Source: Niallia nealsonii (GTDB lineage Bacteria; Bacillota; Bacilli; Bacillales; Cytobacillaceae). Taken from it: a stretch of DNA of 64,000 nucleotides. A program made the position numbers and the translations under genes. The notes below the pieces were generated by a model. That model ran no database searches and was not told where the DNA came from. It saw nothing but the letters and a program-made list of their open reading frames with translations. The DNA lies in the NCBI RefSeq assembly GCF_002835805.1, contig NZ_PISE01000011.1, positions 186,001 through 250,000 on the forward strand, read 5' to 3'. Position 1 is the first letter of the stretch. Each line of letters begins with the position of its first letter. Positions 1 to 8,576 of this stretch are shown here, piece after piece.

Positions 1-1136
1 TGACACAACCATCTGCAAACAATCAAAAACAAGAACAGTTTTTATGGTACAGCAAGGATAACGGGAAAACCTTTATTTCATATAGCGAAAAGCCTATTAT
101 GAAAAATCCAGGAACCAAGGACTTTAGAGATCCAAAAATCATCTGGGATGAAAATCATCATAAATGGATTATGCTTATGGCGGAAGGAGCGAAAATAGGC
201 TTTTATGAATCTTCTAACTTAAAAGATTGGCATTATATGAGTGGTTTCTTAACAGTTGATATCGGAATTGTGGAATGCCCCGATCTTTATTTAATGCGAG
301 CAAACGATGGGACGTTAAAATGGGTGTTGGGAGTTAGCGCAAATGGCAAATCTAAGGCTAAACCAAATACTTATGCCTACTGGACTGGAAATTTTGATGG
401 AAAACAATTTTTTCCAGACACAAGTGAACCACAATGGCTAGACTATGGCTTTGATTGGTATGCTGGAGTAACTTTCGAAGATGGAAAAACAAGGGATAAA
501 TACAGCAAACGTTATGCCTTTGCTTGGATGAATAATTGGGATTATGTCCATAATACACCAACACTTAAAGAGGGTTTTAATGGAATGGATTCGATCGTTC
601 GTCAAATTGAGCTAATTTACGACAACAATAATACTTATTATTTAACTTCCCAGCCAAATGATAGATACAATGAATTGGCAAAATCTACAGACCACTTTGA
701 TCAAATCAACGTGAATGGTATAAAAACCCTTGATGTTACTGGTACTGTCTATCAATTAGAAACAGATATCTTTTGGTCAGAGCTCAATAATGTTGGATTA
801 AGACTGCGAGAATCAACAGATCAAAAACGCCATGTAGACATTGGCATTTTTGCAAAAGAGCAATACTCCTATGTTAATCGTTCCCTCACAGAACATCCTG
901 ATAAAAGCAATTCATCTATAGAAAGCACAGCTGCATTTGATGCGAATAAAAAACAAGTGCACTTAAAGATTCTAGTAGATAAAAGCAGCATCGAAGTTTT
1001 TGTGGATGATGGAAGGGCCGTCCATTCCAATTTAATATTCCCGAAACAAGATGATCAAGGCATTACCCTATTTTCTGACGGCGGAACAGCACTATTTAAG
1101 AATGTGACGATTAAACATCTCCGTGCGGTTGATTGA
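1..1136 (+). CDS. GH32 levanase/sucrase family glycoside hydrolase, 5' truncated by window
   Basis: The reading frame is already open at the left edge and runs to TGA at 1134-1136, so only the C-terminal part of the enzyme is present; the internal Met at 99 is not the start. Visible GH32 landmarks are the FRDPK motif (transition-state stabiliser) and the ECPDLY motif carrying the acid/base Glu. The C-terminal beta-sandwich ends with the family-typical SIEVFVDDGRAVHSNLIFP stretch. The WMNDPN nucleophile motif must lie upstream of the window. The family cleaves beta-fructosyl bonds in sucrose, levan or inulin; I cannot tell levanase from invertase, or secreted from cytoplasmic, without the N-terminus. 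Confidence 0.9.
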   Translation, partial: TQPSANNQKQEQFLWYSKDNGKTFISYSEKPIMKNPGTKDFRDPKIIWDENHHKWIMLMAEGAKIGFYESSNLKDWHYMSGFLTVDIGIVECPDLYLMRANDGTLKWVLGVSANGKSKAKPNTYAYWTGNFDGKQFFPDTSEPQWLDYGFDWYAGVTFEDGKTRDKYSKRYAFAWMNNWDYVHNTPTLKEGFNGMDSIVRQIELIYDNNNTYYLTSQPNDRYNELAKSTDHFDQINVNGIKTLDVTGTVYQLETDIFWSELNNVGLRLRESTDQKRHVDIGIFAKEQYSYVNRSLTEHPDKSNSSIESTAAFDANKKQVHLKILVDKSSIEVFVDDGRAVHSNLIFPKQDDQGITLFSDGGTALFKNVTIKHLRAVD

Positions 1137-1142
1137 ATACAA

Positions 1143-1194
1143 TTGCAGCTCCAATTGTTAGACAAGAATAACAGTTGAAGCTGCAGGTTTTATT
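1143..1194 (+). terminator. Imperfect hairpin after the GH32 gene
   Basis: TTGCAGCTCCAATTGTTA (1143-1160) pairs imperfectly with TAACAGTTGAAGCTGCAG (1169-1186) across an 8-nt loop, followed by GTTTTATT. It lies just after the GH32 stop codon. Confidence 0.55.
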
Positions 1195-1319
1195 GCAAAA
1201 GATGAATAAGAATTTATACGGCATGAACTGGATTATAAATCGCTTTTGCGAAATTAAAGGTTAATGTATTAAAAACTATATAGAAGCAACTTCATTTCAA
1301 AAAAGAAATAAAACAAATC

Positions 1320-1367
1320 AAAATCCACTGAAATAGCTGTTTCCAATGCCATTTCAGTAGATTTTTC
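1320..1367. terminator. Second hairpin in the GH32-hxlR intergenic region
   Basis: AAATCCACTGAAAT pairs with ATTTCAGTAGATTT (13 of 14 bases) over a 16-nt loop and is followed by TTTTTC on the plus strand. It is a better rho-independent candidate than the first hairpin. A further perfect 10-bp inverted repeat (ATATTATCAA at 1389-1398, TTGATAATAT at 1434-1443) sits next to the stop of the convergent regulator gene. No gene was found in 1137-1449. Confidence 0.6.
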
Positions 1368-1449
1368 AGATAAAGCGCAAGCATAAACATATTATCAAAA
1401 ATCATCAGCAATATAAGATTTTGTCAAAACTACTTGATAATATAGGCTC

Positions 1450-1815
1450 TTATTTTATTACCGCTTCCTTATATTTAGCATTTTCTAAATATTTCTGTCG
1501 ATAATTTTTTCCCCATTCATCCATTGCTTCTAAAATAGGCATTAATGTTTCTCCCTGTTTCGTAAGAGAATATTCTACTTTTGGAGGAACTACTGGATAT
1601 ACTTTGCGATTGATGATGGCATCTGCTTCAAGATCACGTAATTGATTTACCAACATCCGTTGTGTAATTCCAGGCATTAATGATTTTAATTGATTAAAGC
1701 GCAGTGTTTTATCTTTTTCTAAATGTGACATAATTAATATTTTCCATTTGCCACCTATTATAGTTAATGTTAATTCTTTTTCACAATTAAAGATTTTGTC
1801 AACAAAACGCTCCAT
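1450..1815 (-). CDS. HxlR family winged-helix transcriptional regulator
   Basis: This 121-residue protein has the HxlR-type winged helix: an N-terminal Cys in [20 protein letters not shown] (Cys11), then [37 protein letters not shown] and the VEYSLTKQG wing. HxlR/YodB-type regulators often sense electrophiles or oxidants through the N-terminal Cys; whether this one does is inference. The start has AGGAG directly upstream, with a further AGGGAG. It lies downstream of amtB on the same strand with a 64-bp gap and no clear terminator between, so it may be transcribed with the ammonium-channel genes. Its target is unknown. Confidence 0.9.
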   Translation of the reverse strand: MERFVDKIFNCEKELTLTIIGGKWKILIMSHLEKDKTLRFNQLKSLMPGITQRMLVNQLRDLEADAIINRKVYPVVPPKVEYSLTKQGETLMPILEAMDEWGKNYRQKYLENAKYKEAVIK

Positions 1816-1879
1816 CTCCTACTCTCCCTTTTTATTCTAAAATGACGTCATAGCAATAGTTCTTGTTAATAAGACTTAT

Positions 1880-3268
1880 TTATCCTTTTCCTTGATTTGC
1901 CTCTTTATAGGCTTCTATCTCAGAATAAACTGGATAGGATGGAACCTCAGAATTATATGCTGGTTCTTCATGAAAACTTAAATCTAAGCCCATTAGTTCC
2001 TCTTCTTTGCTGACACGTAAAGGAGTGACCAAACTAATAGCTTTTAAAATAATATATGTCCCTAGAGTTGCTAGAACGATGGCTGTTATGACACCAATTA
2101 ATTGGTGGAATAGCTGTTCAGGATTACCATATAATAGCCCGTTATTTCCTGCTGGATTAACCGATTTAGTAGCAAAAATTCCTGTTGCAATCGCTCCCCA
2201 TATACCGCCTATACCATGGACCCCAAAAGCATCTAATGTATCATCATACTTAAAGCGCGCTTTTACAAAATTAATGCCAAAATAACAAACAGGAGCTGAA
2301 AGGACACCAATAATCAATGCAGATGGATAAGTAACAAAACCTGCAGCAGGAGTAATACCAACAAGACCGGCTATTGCACCTGTGGCAGCACCTACAAGAG
2401 TTGGGCGTTTCCGTATATTCCATTCAATTATCAACCACCCTAAACCACCCGCTGCTGCTGCAATTTGTGTATTAACAAATACTAGAGATGTAAGACCGTT
2501 TGCGCCAAGTGCACTTCCAGCATTAAAGCCAAACCATCCGAACCAAAGAGTTGCTGCACCAATCAGAAAAAGAACAATATTATGTGGGGCATGATCTTTC
2601 TTTAAGTGTTCAAATCTAGGTCCAATGACAACAGCAGCCGTTAATGCACTTACACCTGAAAGAATGTGCACTACTGTTCCTCCAGCAAAATCAAGTTCTC
2701 CTAGTTTGAATAGCCAGCCCCCTCCCCAAACCCAATGAGCCATTGGTGCATAAATAAAAGTGATCCATAAAACACAGAAGATAGACCATGCTGGAAAAGA
2801 GATGCGACCAGCAATCCCTCCAGAAATAATAGCAACTGTAATAGCTGCAAAAGCACATTGAAAGATAGCAAATAAAGAATGGGGAATAGTTAGTGTACCG
2901 AAAGCTGCCTCACTGCCGACATCTTTGAATCCCAGATAATCTAGTCCCCCTATAAATCCTCCAATATCTGATCCAAAACTTAACGTATATCCCCATAAAA
3001 ACCAAACAATTGTAACAATTAATAAACTTACAAAACTATGCATCATAGTTGATACAACATTTCTATCACTAACTAGGCCACCATAAAAGAGAGCAAGACC
3101 TGGCATATGCATAAAAATAACAATTGCAGTTGCTACAAACATCCAAGTTGTATCACCTGTATCAATTTTTGAAGCCGCCTCTGCAGCAAAAGCATTTAAC
3201 GGAAATAATGTAAAGATGATGAATGTAAGAATAAATAAATAGCTTCGTTTTAAAGATGACTGAAACAT
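1880..3268 (-). CDS. amtB: Ammonium transporter (AmtB family)
   Basis: The product is an 11-helix Amt/Rh channel that conducts NH3/NH4+ across the cytoplasmic membrane. An N-terminal leader (SYLFILTFIIFTLFPLNAFAAEA) is followed by family landmarks: FVATAIVIFMHMPGLALFYGGLV, HWVWGGGWL (pore His), GTVVHILSGVSALTAAVVIG, WFGFNAGSA and FGVHGIGGIWGAIATGIFA (second pore His). I start at the ATG preceded by AAAGGAGGAATAGT; an in-frame Met 13 codons further upstream lacks a Shine-Dalgarno sequence. No glnK gene is adjacent, which is unusual because amtB and glnK are normally paired. Upstream lies a small membrane protein with a His/Met-rich tail and, before that, an amine oxidase that would liberate ammonium. 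Confidence 0.95.
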   Translation of the reverse strand: MFQSSLKRSYLFILTFIIFTLFPLNAFAAEAASKIDTGDTTWMFVATAIVIFMHMPGLALFYGGLVSDRNVVSTMMHSFVSLLIVTIVWFLWGYTLSFGSDIGGFIGGLDYLGFKDVGSEAAFGTLTIPHSLFAIFQCAFAAITVAIISGGIAGRISFPAWSIFCVLWITFIYAPMAHWVWGGGWLFKLGELDFAGGTVVHILSGVSALTAAVVIGPRFEHLKKDHAPHNIVLFLIGAATLWFGWFGFNAGSALGANGLTSLVFVNTQIAAAAGGLGWLIIEWNIRKRPTLVGAATGAIAGLVGITPAAGFVTYPSALIIGVLSAPVCYFGINFVKARFKYDDTLDAFGVHGIGGIWGAIATGIFATKSVNPAGNNGLLYGNPEQLFHQLIGVITAIVLATLGTYIILKAISLVTPLRVSKEEELMGLDLSFHEEPAYNSEVPSYPVYSEIEAYKEANQGKG

Positions 3269-3309
3269 ACTATTCCTCCTTTTTTTATAAAAAATGAAAC
3301 AATTCAACG

Positions 3310-3909
3310 TTACTGACCTTCTCCCATCTGATGATGCTCATGTCCCATCTCGTTTTTTGAATTGTTCTCTTGATTATCTCCCAAAGAGTTATTACCTATA
3401 AAAAGAGCCGTTGCGATAAGTAATATAGGCAGAAAATTCAGATAAAAATACGCAGAAGGTCTAGAATTTGGAGCAATTCTAGTAGCTTCTCGGATTTCTC
3501 TATTTATAAGTGCCATAATTAAAAAAACCACTAATAGATAAAAAATACTAAACGAAACAATTATTAAGGTGAAATAGCCCTCTGATAACATCTCCCCTAA
3601 CATTGCTCCCATCATGCCGCCCATAAAGCTGGCCATAATTGCTTCTAACATACCAGTTAATCCAAATGGTGCCGCTATAAAACAAACTAAAATAAGACTA
3701 ACTATAATCGCTAAAATAGTTGAAAGAGCTAATTGCCCCTGAAGTGGAATCGCAATAATAATACCAATTGTAGTAGCACTAATCATTCCATAGACCATGG
3801 AAATGCATTTTCCTGTTGAGGTCTTTATATAATGCTTATTTTGATAAATTTTCACCCCGAAGTAGACAGTATAAAAAAGAATGGTAGATAAACTAATAAA
3901 TGATAACAT
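3310..3909 (-). CDS. Polytopic membrane protein with His/Met-rich C-terminal tail, unknown function
   Basis: I do not recognise a named family. The 199 residues contain about five to six hydrophobic segments, a glycine/methionine-rich stretch (MLEAIMASFMGGMMGAMLGEML) resembling a packed helix or metal-selective pore, and a C-terminal tail ending GHEHHQMGEGQ that could bind copper. The start follows AGAGGTGA. It sits 41 bp upstream of amtB on the same strand and is probably co-transcribed with it. A strong terminator separates it from the copper amine oxidase gene upstream. A role in copper handling for the amine oxidase is a guess from context and tail composition only. Confidence 0.75.
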   Translation of the reverse strand: MLSFISLSTILFYTVYFGVKIYQNKHYIKTSTGKCISMVYGMISATTIGIIIAIPLQGQLALSTILAIIVSLILVCFIAAPFGLTGMLEAIMASFMGGMMGAMLGEMLSEGYFTLIIVSFSIFYLLVVFLIMALINREIREATRIAPNSRPSAYFYLNFLPILLIATALFIGNNSLGDNQENNSKNEMGHEHHQMGEGQ

Positions 3910-3932
3910 ATTTCACCTCTGATCTATTCATT

Positions 3933-3973
3933 ATGATAAAAAGGAGTTGTCGATGAAATCCACAACCCCTTTT
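3933..3973 (-). terminator. Rho-independent terminator after the amine oxidase gene
   Basis: On the minus strand AAAGGGGTTGT pairs with ACAACTCCTTT (one G-U) around an 11-nt loop and is followed by TTTTTATC. It ends the amine oxidase transcript before the membrane protein/amtB unit, so these are probably separate transcripts unless there is read-through. Confidence 0.8.
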
Positions 3974-3991
3974 ATGCCGAAAACCTAATGC

Positions 3992-5944
3992 TTAATGTTT
4001 ACAAGATGACTTTTGATTTGATTGACATGAACTTTTCAATGCAGGTCTTGGCAAATCTAAAGCTGGATTATGATCAAAAAATCCAACAGGCTTTAATTGA
4101 AAATTAGTATAAGCTGTTGGCATGATTGGCCAATCTTCCGTACGAGTTAGATGATGATGCCCCATTGTATACCAAACGACAAGATCTTCATTTTCTATAT
4201 TACGATTTGCTTCAATATATTTGGTTAATCCTTCTCCACCTTTACTTTGATTTGGGTAAGAACCAGAAGCAAATTGTTCTTTTCGATCAAATTTCGTAAC
4301 ATGTAAGTGATTTTTTAAGAAACCAGCGCGTTTTATTAAACTAGAGTCATCGTTTGCGAATGGAAGGCAGTTTTCACCTGTCACTATTTTGTAGCCAACT
4401 GGTTGACCAACAAAGTTTTTAGAATTAGGATTTATCACTTTCCATGTGCGTACACTCTCTAAATTCATTTTTCTTACAGCTTCTTTCTCTGTTTTAAAAG
4501 TTTTTGAAACTGGATACCAGCCATTATTATATGGATTGTTCGGACCTTTTTCTTCAGGTACTGTTTCAATTTCCACTACAGAGTTTTTGGATCCATCTAG
4601 TTCCATATCTAAACGGAAGTTGAAAAAATGTTGATGGAATGTGGCATTTAATTGTGGAGCAATCAAGTTCCCATATTTAGGTATTTCCCCTTCATCAAGA
4701 GCTCCCGTATTCAACATGCCAGTAAGTTTGACTTCTTGCTCGATTGTCCCATCTTGATAGAAAGACCAAAAGAAACCATAATCATAGTTAGCAACCGTTG
4801 AGAAAAAGGAAACGACTAAGCGACGTGAACGACGAACTTCTACATCATCGGTTCTCCAATCAGTATGCTTCCATGCTACTCCATAATCTTCTTCATGGAG
4901 ACAAATTGCATTTGGAATCGTTCTTATATTACCGTTATGATCTGCCATAACTGCATCAAAGTAATGAATATGACCAAGACAATCACAACCAAGCTCTAAT
5001 GAATTAGCTAATTGTCCCATCCCGTATTCTCCAGCATCAAAGGCATTTTGACGACCATGCATTTCTGTTGTATCAGCATACGGAACAACCATTTCAGATA
5101 AGGAAGCTCGATATAAAATTGGACGTCTTTTTCCTTTATCCTCAAAACCTACTTGATGAATAACTAAACCTTCTCTAGGTGTGAAGCTAATGCGGAAATC
5201 CCATTTCTGCCATTTAATATGATGTCCATTCACTTCAAAACTTGGACCTTCCGCTTGTATAATTTCTAACGGCTTTAAATCTTTACGAACTTCAATAGAA
5301 TCACTTAATTCAGGGGCATAATTTCCTTCTGTTGGAGGCAATGGTTTTACACCATAATCTTCAATTCGGATAATTTCTTTTTTATTTAAATCCACTACCG
5401 CATATAAACCTGTAAGAGGATAAGCATAACCATTATCATTTTCAGACTTTCTTACCCAAGCAAGTGCTCTTGCCACCCTCGTGCTTGGTTCATCCAATTC
5501 ATTAAAATAACCAGCAGACCATGGATCTATCATAACTAAGTCTGGATTTGTAACCCCTCTTTTTAGAAGAGCTGCTTGATAATCTGGATCATTTTTACAT
5601 ACTTGTTCAATATCGAAATCTTCTAATGTAAAGCTTGGTTGAACATTTGGGATATATTCATAGGAGACTACTTCTTCCTTTGTAATAGAAACAATAGCTT
5701 CATATGTTTTGTTTTCAGCACTATCTAAAAGAATAATAAATGCTTCTCTATCAATAGAATCTCCTTCTTTAAAGTTAGATACTAGTTCTTTATCAGGCTC
5801 ATATAATACAACCTGTACAAATTTTACAGTGTCATTTAACTCCTTCTCCCTTTTCATAATGGTTACAGCCTTTGTAATTTCTGAAGCAGTAAGTGGCTCT
5901 AAAGGATGAAGAGCTTTTTGTACTAATAATTCAGATGGGTTCAT
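3992..5944 (-). CDS. Copper-containing primary-amine oxidase (TPQ type)
   Basis: At 650 residues this is a full-length copper amine oxidase. These enzymes oxidise primary amines to aldehyde, NH3 and H2O2. The TPQ precursor Tyr is seen in TVANYDYG (Tyr387), the catalytic Asp in AFDAGEYGMG (about 303), copper ligands in TFHQHF (His437, His439), and the third ligand among the His cluster GHHHLTRTEDWPIMP (596-598). Two small N-terminal N2/N3-like domains precede the catalytic sandwich. No signal peptide is visible, so it should be cytoplasmic. The C-terminus ends SSCQSNQKSSCKH, a Cys/His tail that may be a metal site. GGAGGA lies 7 nt before the ATG. A divergent AraC regulator is the likely controller. 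Tyramine or phenethylamine are plausible substrates but not shown. Confidence 0.95.
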   Translation of the reverse strand: MNPSELLVQKALHPLEPLTASEITKAVTIMKREKELNDTVKFVQVVLYEPDKELVSNFKEGDSIDREAFIILLDSAENKTYEAIVSITKEEVVSYEYIPNVQPSFTLEDFDIEQVCKNDPDYQAALLKRGVTNPDLVMIDPWSAGYFNELDEPSTRVARALAWVRKSENDNGYAYPLTGLYAVVDLNKKEIIRIEDYGVKPLPPTEGNYAPELSDSIEVRKDLKPLEIIQAEGPSFEVNGHHIKWQKWDFRISFTPREGLVIHQVGFEDKGKRRPILYRASLSEMVVPYADTTEMHGRQNAFDAGEYGMGQLANSLELGCDCLGHIHYFDAVMADHNGNIRTIPNAICLHEEDYGVAWKHTDWRTDDVEVRRSRRLVVSFFSTVANYDYGFFWSFYQDGTIEQEVKLTGMLNTGALDEGEIPKYGNLIAPQLNATFHQHFFNFRLDMELDGSKNSVVEIETVPEEKGPNNPYNNGWYPVSKTFKTEKEAVRKMNLESVRTWKVINPNSKNFVGQPVGYKIVTGENCLPFANDDSSLIKRAGFLKNHLHVTKFDRKEQFASGSYPNQSKGGEGLTKYIEANRNIENEDLVVWYTMGHHHLTRTEDWPIMPTAYTNFQLKPVGFFDHNPALDLPRPALKSSCQSNQKSSCKH

Positions 5945-6340
5945 TCATGGTTCCTCCCTATATATACATTCAATTTATACTCTAGCAAACGATAATCGCA
6001 GCTTAAGGTTAGCTCCGTTTATGTTTTACTAGTGAAGTTACTCTTATCGTAATTAATTATCTAGTTTATTTATTGTATAAAACGAAACAAAGTTAAAAAT
6101 AATAACAATGGTAGTTAACTTTTTTAACACTCACATAATTGCAAATACAGTGAGACAGAGTGATTTTCTACTAAATTGAAAAAAATTTAAAAATAAAAAT
6201 TAAAAACAGTCGAACAATGTCATATATTCTTACACACGAATTGCTTTACACTTATTTTTAATTCATAATGGATCTTATAATTATTCAATCACCAACGAAG
6301 TTCTTCTTTGAGTTTTAACAATCATTAGGAGGTCCTGTTC
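5945..6340. promoter_or_regulatory. Divergent AT-rich promoter region between amine oxidase and araC-type genes
   Basis: This 396-bp gap is very AT-rich and has no ORF. A small inverted repeat GTTAACTTTTTTAAC lies near 6112-6126. The arrangement suggests that the AraC-type protein binds here, but no operator can be assigned with confidence. Confidence 0.4.
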
Positions 6341-7195
6341 ATGCACAATCTGCTTTCTTTTCAAATAAAAAACTATTTTCCCTTCCAGCCTGAAATCCAA
6401 TTAAATACAAATTCTTATATAGAATATAAGCCATATCATTATTCGGAAAATAAAGACATTGCTTTATTTTATCAATTTAAAACGAATGATAGCTGCCGCA
6501 CTACTTTATCCCTTATTCCAGATGGCTGTTTTGATATTCTTTTTTGCTGCAATCAAAAAAACCCCTCTTCCTTTCTGTGGACCAGCCCCATTGAAAGAAG
6601 AAAACAGCCGACTTTACAAAAGAATAGTGTTTATTTTGGCATTAGATTCTTCCCTGAACAGGGTCTAATAAAATTAAACTATCCAATGAAGGAACTCTTA
6701 GATAAACAGATTCCATTGCTAGATGTAATATCTTTAGATTCATCTATTATAGAAAGAATATCTTCTAAGGAATCCTTTTTAGAGCGTATCCGATTGTTTG
6801 AAGACTTTATTCAAATCGCAGACTTTCATGTAAATAACAATCAAAAAATTGTAGATTTTGCTATAAAAAAAATCTATTCTTGCAATGGAATAATAAATAT
6901 TAAAGCATTATCCGATCATTTAGGATATTCTGAGCAGTATATTCGCAGAAAATTTGAGAACTATATCGGATTTTCTCCGAAACAATTTTCTCAAATTGTT
7001 AGATTTCAGAATTCTTTAGACGGTTACCTTTTAGAAGAAAATTCAGAATTATTAGATATAATTCATGATAATGGTTACTATGATCAAGCTCATTTTATAA
7101 ACGGCTTCAAAAAATTAATGAATATCACCCCTAAACAATATAAAAAAAGATTTATGGATATTAATTTTAATGAAGCTAGTCTAAAGCCAAATTAA
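6341..7195 (+). CDS. AraC family transcriptional regulator
   Basis: The 284-residue protein has an N-terminal effector domain of the kind containing SLIPDGCFDILFCC and VYFGIRFFPEQGLIKL, then a C-terminal double helix-turn-helix: INIKALSDHLGYSEQYIRRKFENYIGFSPKQFSQIVRFQ and LLDIIHDNGYYDQAHFINGFKKLMNITPKQYKKRF, the classic AraC/XylS signature. AGGAGG sits 8 nt before the ATG. It is transcribed divergently from the copper amine oxidase gene, so an amine-responsive activator role is the simplest inference. The effector has not been identified. Confidence 0.92.
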   Translation: MHNLLSFQIKNYFPFQPEIQLNTNSYIEYKPYHYSENKDIALFYQFKTNDSCRTTLSLIPDGCFDILFCCNQKNPSSFLWTSPIERRKQPTLQKNSVYFGIRFFPEQGLIKLNYPMKELLDKQIPLLDVISLDSSIIERISSKESFLERIRLFEDFIQIADFHVNNNQKIVDFAIKKIYSCNGIINIKALSDHLGYSEQYIRRKFENYIGFSPKQFSQIVRFQNSLDGYLLEENSELLDIIHDNGYYDQAHFINGFKKLMNITPKQYKKRFMDINFNEASLKPN

Positions 7196-7512
7196 CTATA
7201 TTCAAACTATTAATAAACACTATATTCACATTGGAATTAATAAAAAATTTATCATAATCTATTTATCTTATTACTCACAACTAAAAAATCCTGCGTTCTC
7301 ACAAAATAAACAAACTAGAGAATACTCCTTTTCTTCCCAACTAGAAACCCAAATAACTAGGAATGTATATAAAAGGGAATTAAGCGATCTTCCATGAATT
7401 AACCTCAAATACGCTTTTATAAACGGACTAAAATTAGATGAATACTATCTTTTTTTATCCATATGATGAAATAATTCTGCTAATCGATAGAAACACGATA
7501 AAAATAAACGAA

Positions 7513-7562
7513 AAGGGCAATCCAATCAGCTGTTTTTCCGGCTGTCGGATGCCCTTTCTATG
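7513..7562. terminator. Hairpin downstream of the AraC gene
   Basis: AAAGGGCAATCCAATCAGC pairs imperfectly with GCTGTCGGATGCCCTTT across TGTTTTTCCG, giving a strong GC-containing stem in AT-rich surroundings. It is about 320 bp after the araC-type stop. Confidence 0.6.
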
Positions 7563-7594
7563 TTCCTAAATATCACCATATAAACACTGCTTTT

Positions 7595-7822
7595 TTAATG
7601 ATGATGTTCCTTACTTCCTTCATTATTAAGTGTTTCTTCTTTGATAGAATTTAATTCCTCTTTAGAAAGTTGAACCACAACAATTTATTTGCTAGGCATT
7701 ACAATAGAACCTTGATTACTTGCATGCACTTTAATTAAATAGATCCGTCTTTTTCCCATCTTGCGTGAGAACAGCTTTTACCGTTTTTCATTCATTTGGT
7801 GACAAATTTTCTGATAGAGTAT
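7595..7822 (-). pseudogene. Degenerate remnant of an unknown gene (stops and frameshift)
   Basis: Read on the minus strand, a coding-like segment gives SENLSPNE(stop)KTVKAVLTQDGKK, then after a one-base shift RIYLIKVHASNQGSIVMPSK(stop)IVVVQLSKEELNSIKEE and finally LNNEGSKEHHH with a TAA stop at 7595-7597. Two in-frame stops plus a frameshift in otherwise protein-like sequence mark a dead gene whose 5' part is gone. I do not recognise the family. The terminal HHH resembles the His-rich tails of the nearby metal-linked proteins, but that may be chance. Confidence 0.55.
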
Positions 7823-7932
7823 TTCTATAAAATTAATATATCTAAAACAAATACTTTTTTATAGTATATTTCGAAAATAGCGTTAATCAAAAAATAATAA
7901 TACAGTTTATGCACTCATGAAAGTTCTTCACA

Positions 7933-7990
7933 AAATGCACCTCCAATTGTTATTTGTGTTTAATAATTGGGGTGCATTTCATTTTTTTTA
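7933..7990. terminator. Bidirectional hairpin before the 58-aa ORF
   Basis: AAATGCACCTCCAATT pairs with AATTGGGGTGCATTT over a short loop, followed on the plus strand by CATTTTTTTTACC. On the minus strand it lies just past the stop of the small ORF at 8001 and could end its transcript. Confidence 0.6.
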
Positions 7991-8000
7991 CCTTTTTAGT

Positions 8001-8177
8001 CTACAAACCGCCATAGGATGAGTTTGTCCCCTTTGCTTTTTTCTGATTGCGCCCTTCTTCTTCCATTTCTTTTTGAACAGATTCAAGCCCATAACCCGTA
8101 GAACTAATTTCCAGCTTCTCTCCTCTGCTTTCTTTAGCTTTTGGATTTAGAATTGGATCAAAATTATTTGTTTCCAT
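8001..8177 (-). CDS. Small hydrophilic protein, 58 aa, unknown function
   Basis: This short ORF has a strong AAGGAGGA ribosome binding site 3 nt before the ATG (slightly tight) and is followed by a hairpin terminator, so it looks genuine. The product starts METNNFDPILNPKAKESRGE and contains GYGLESVQKEMEEEGRNQKK and a Gly/Ser end (SSYGGL). It has no membrane segment, no cysteines and many charged residues, as in many small Bacillus sporulation-associated or cytosolic proteins. I cannot assign a family. Confidence 0.6.
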   Translation of the reverse strand: METNNFDPILNPKAKESRGEKLEISSTGYGLESVQKEMEEEGRNQKKAKGTNSSYGGL

Positions 8178-8422
8178 TGGCTCCTCCTTAAGATGAAGAT
8201 ATATAAATTATCTGCAATCTTTCCCCTTTTTATGATTAAAATATCATTTTATTTAGTTGTTTTTCCTTTTATTTCTTGCTTTAATGCTTCTGCTAAAACC
8301 TATTGATGGAAAAAATGCTGACAAACTTCAGAGCATTTCATAAATATGTGCTTCCAATGCATTAATGAAATTATAGGCAAAGCAACTTACAAAAAGATTT
8401 CTTAAAACTAATTTCCAACTTG

Positions 8423-8449
8423 CGAACATACGTTCTTTTAGTATATAAT
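8423..8449 (+). promoter_or_regulatory. LexA (DinR) box overlapping a candidate promoter, without an obvious target gene
   Basis: CGAACATACGTTCT matches the Bacillus SOS box CGAACnnnnGTTCG at all but the last base. It lies directly upstream of a TATAAT -10 (about 8444-8449) with a weak TTGCGA -35 whose last bases overlap the box. That is the usual geometry of a LexA-repressed promoter. No SOS-type gene follows; the next rightward gene is the VOC protein about 130 bp downstream. Confidence 0.55.
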
Positions 8450-8576
8450 CTAATTGTTGGCAATAATAGCATTGTCCTGTATGCCTTAACAAGATCACCT
8501 AGAAATACATAATAAAGCAATACATCACCATTTTAAGCAAAAAATAAGACACTATTTATTAAATTAGGAGATGATT

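Noticed and set aside
3269-3307. Longer N-terminus of AmtB
   Set aside because: The extra 13 residues have no ribosome binding site, while AAAGGAGG precedes the internal ATG and the leader peptide then starts correctly.
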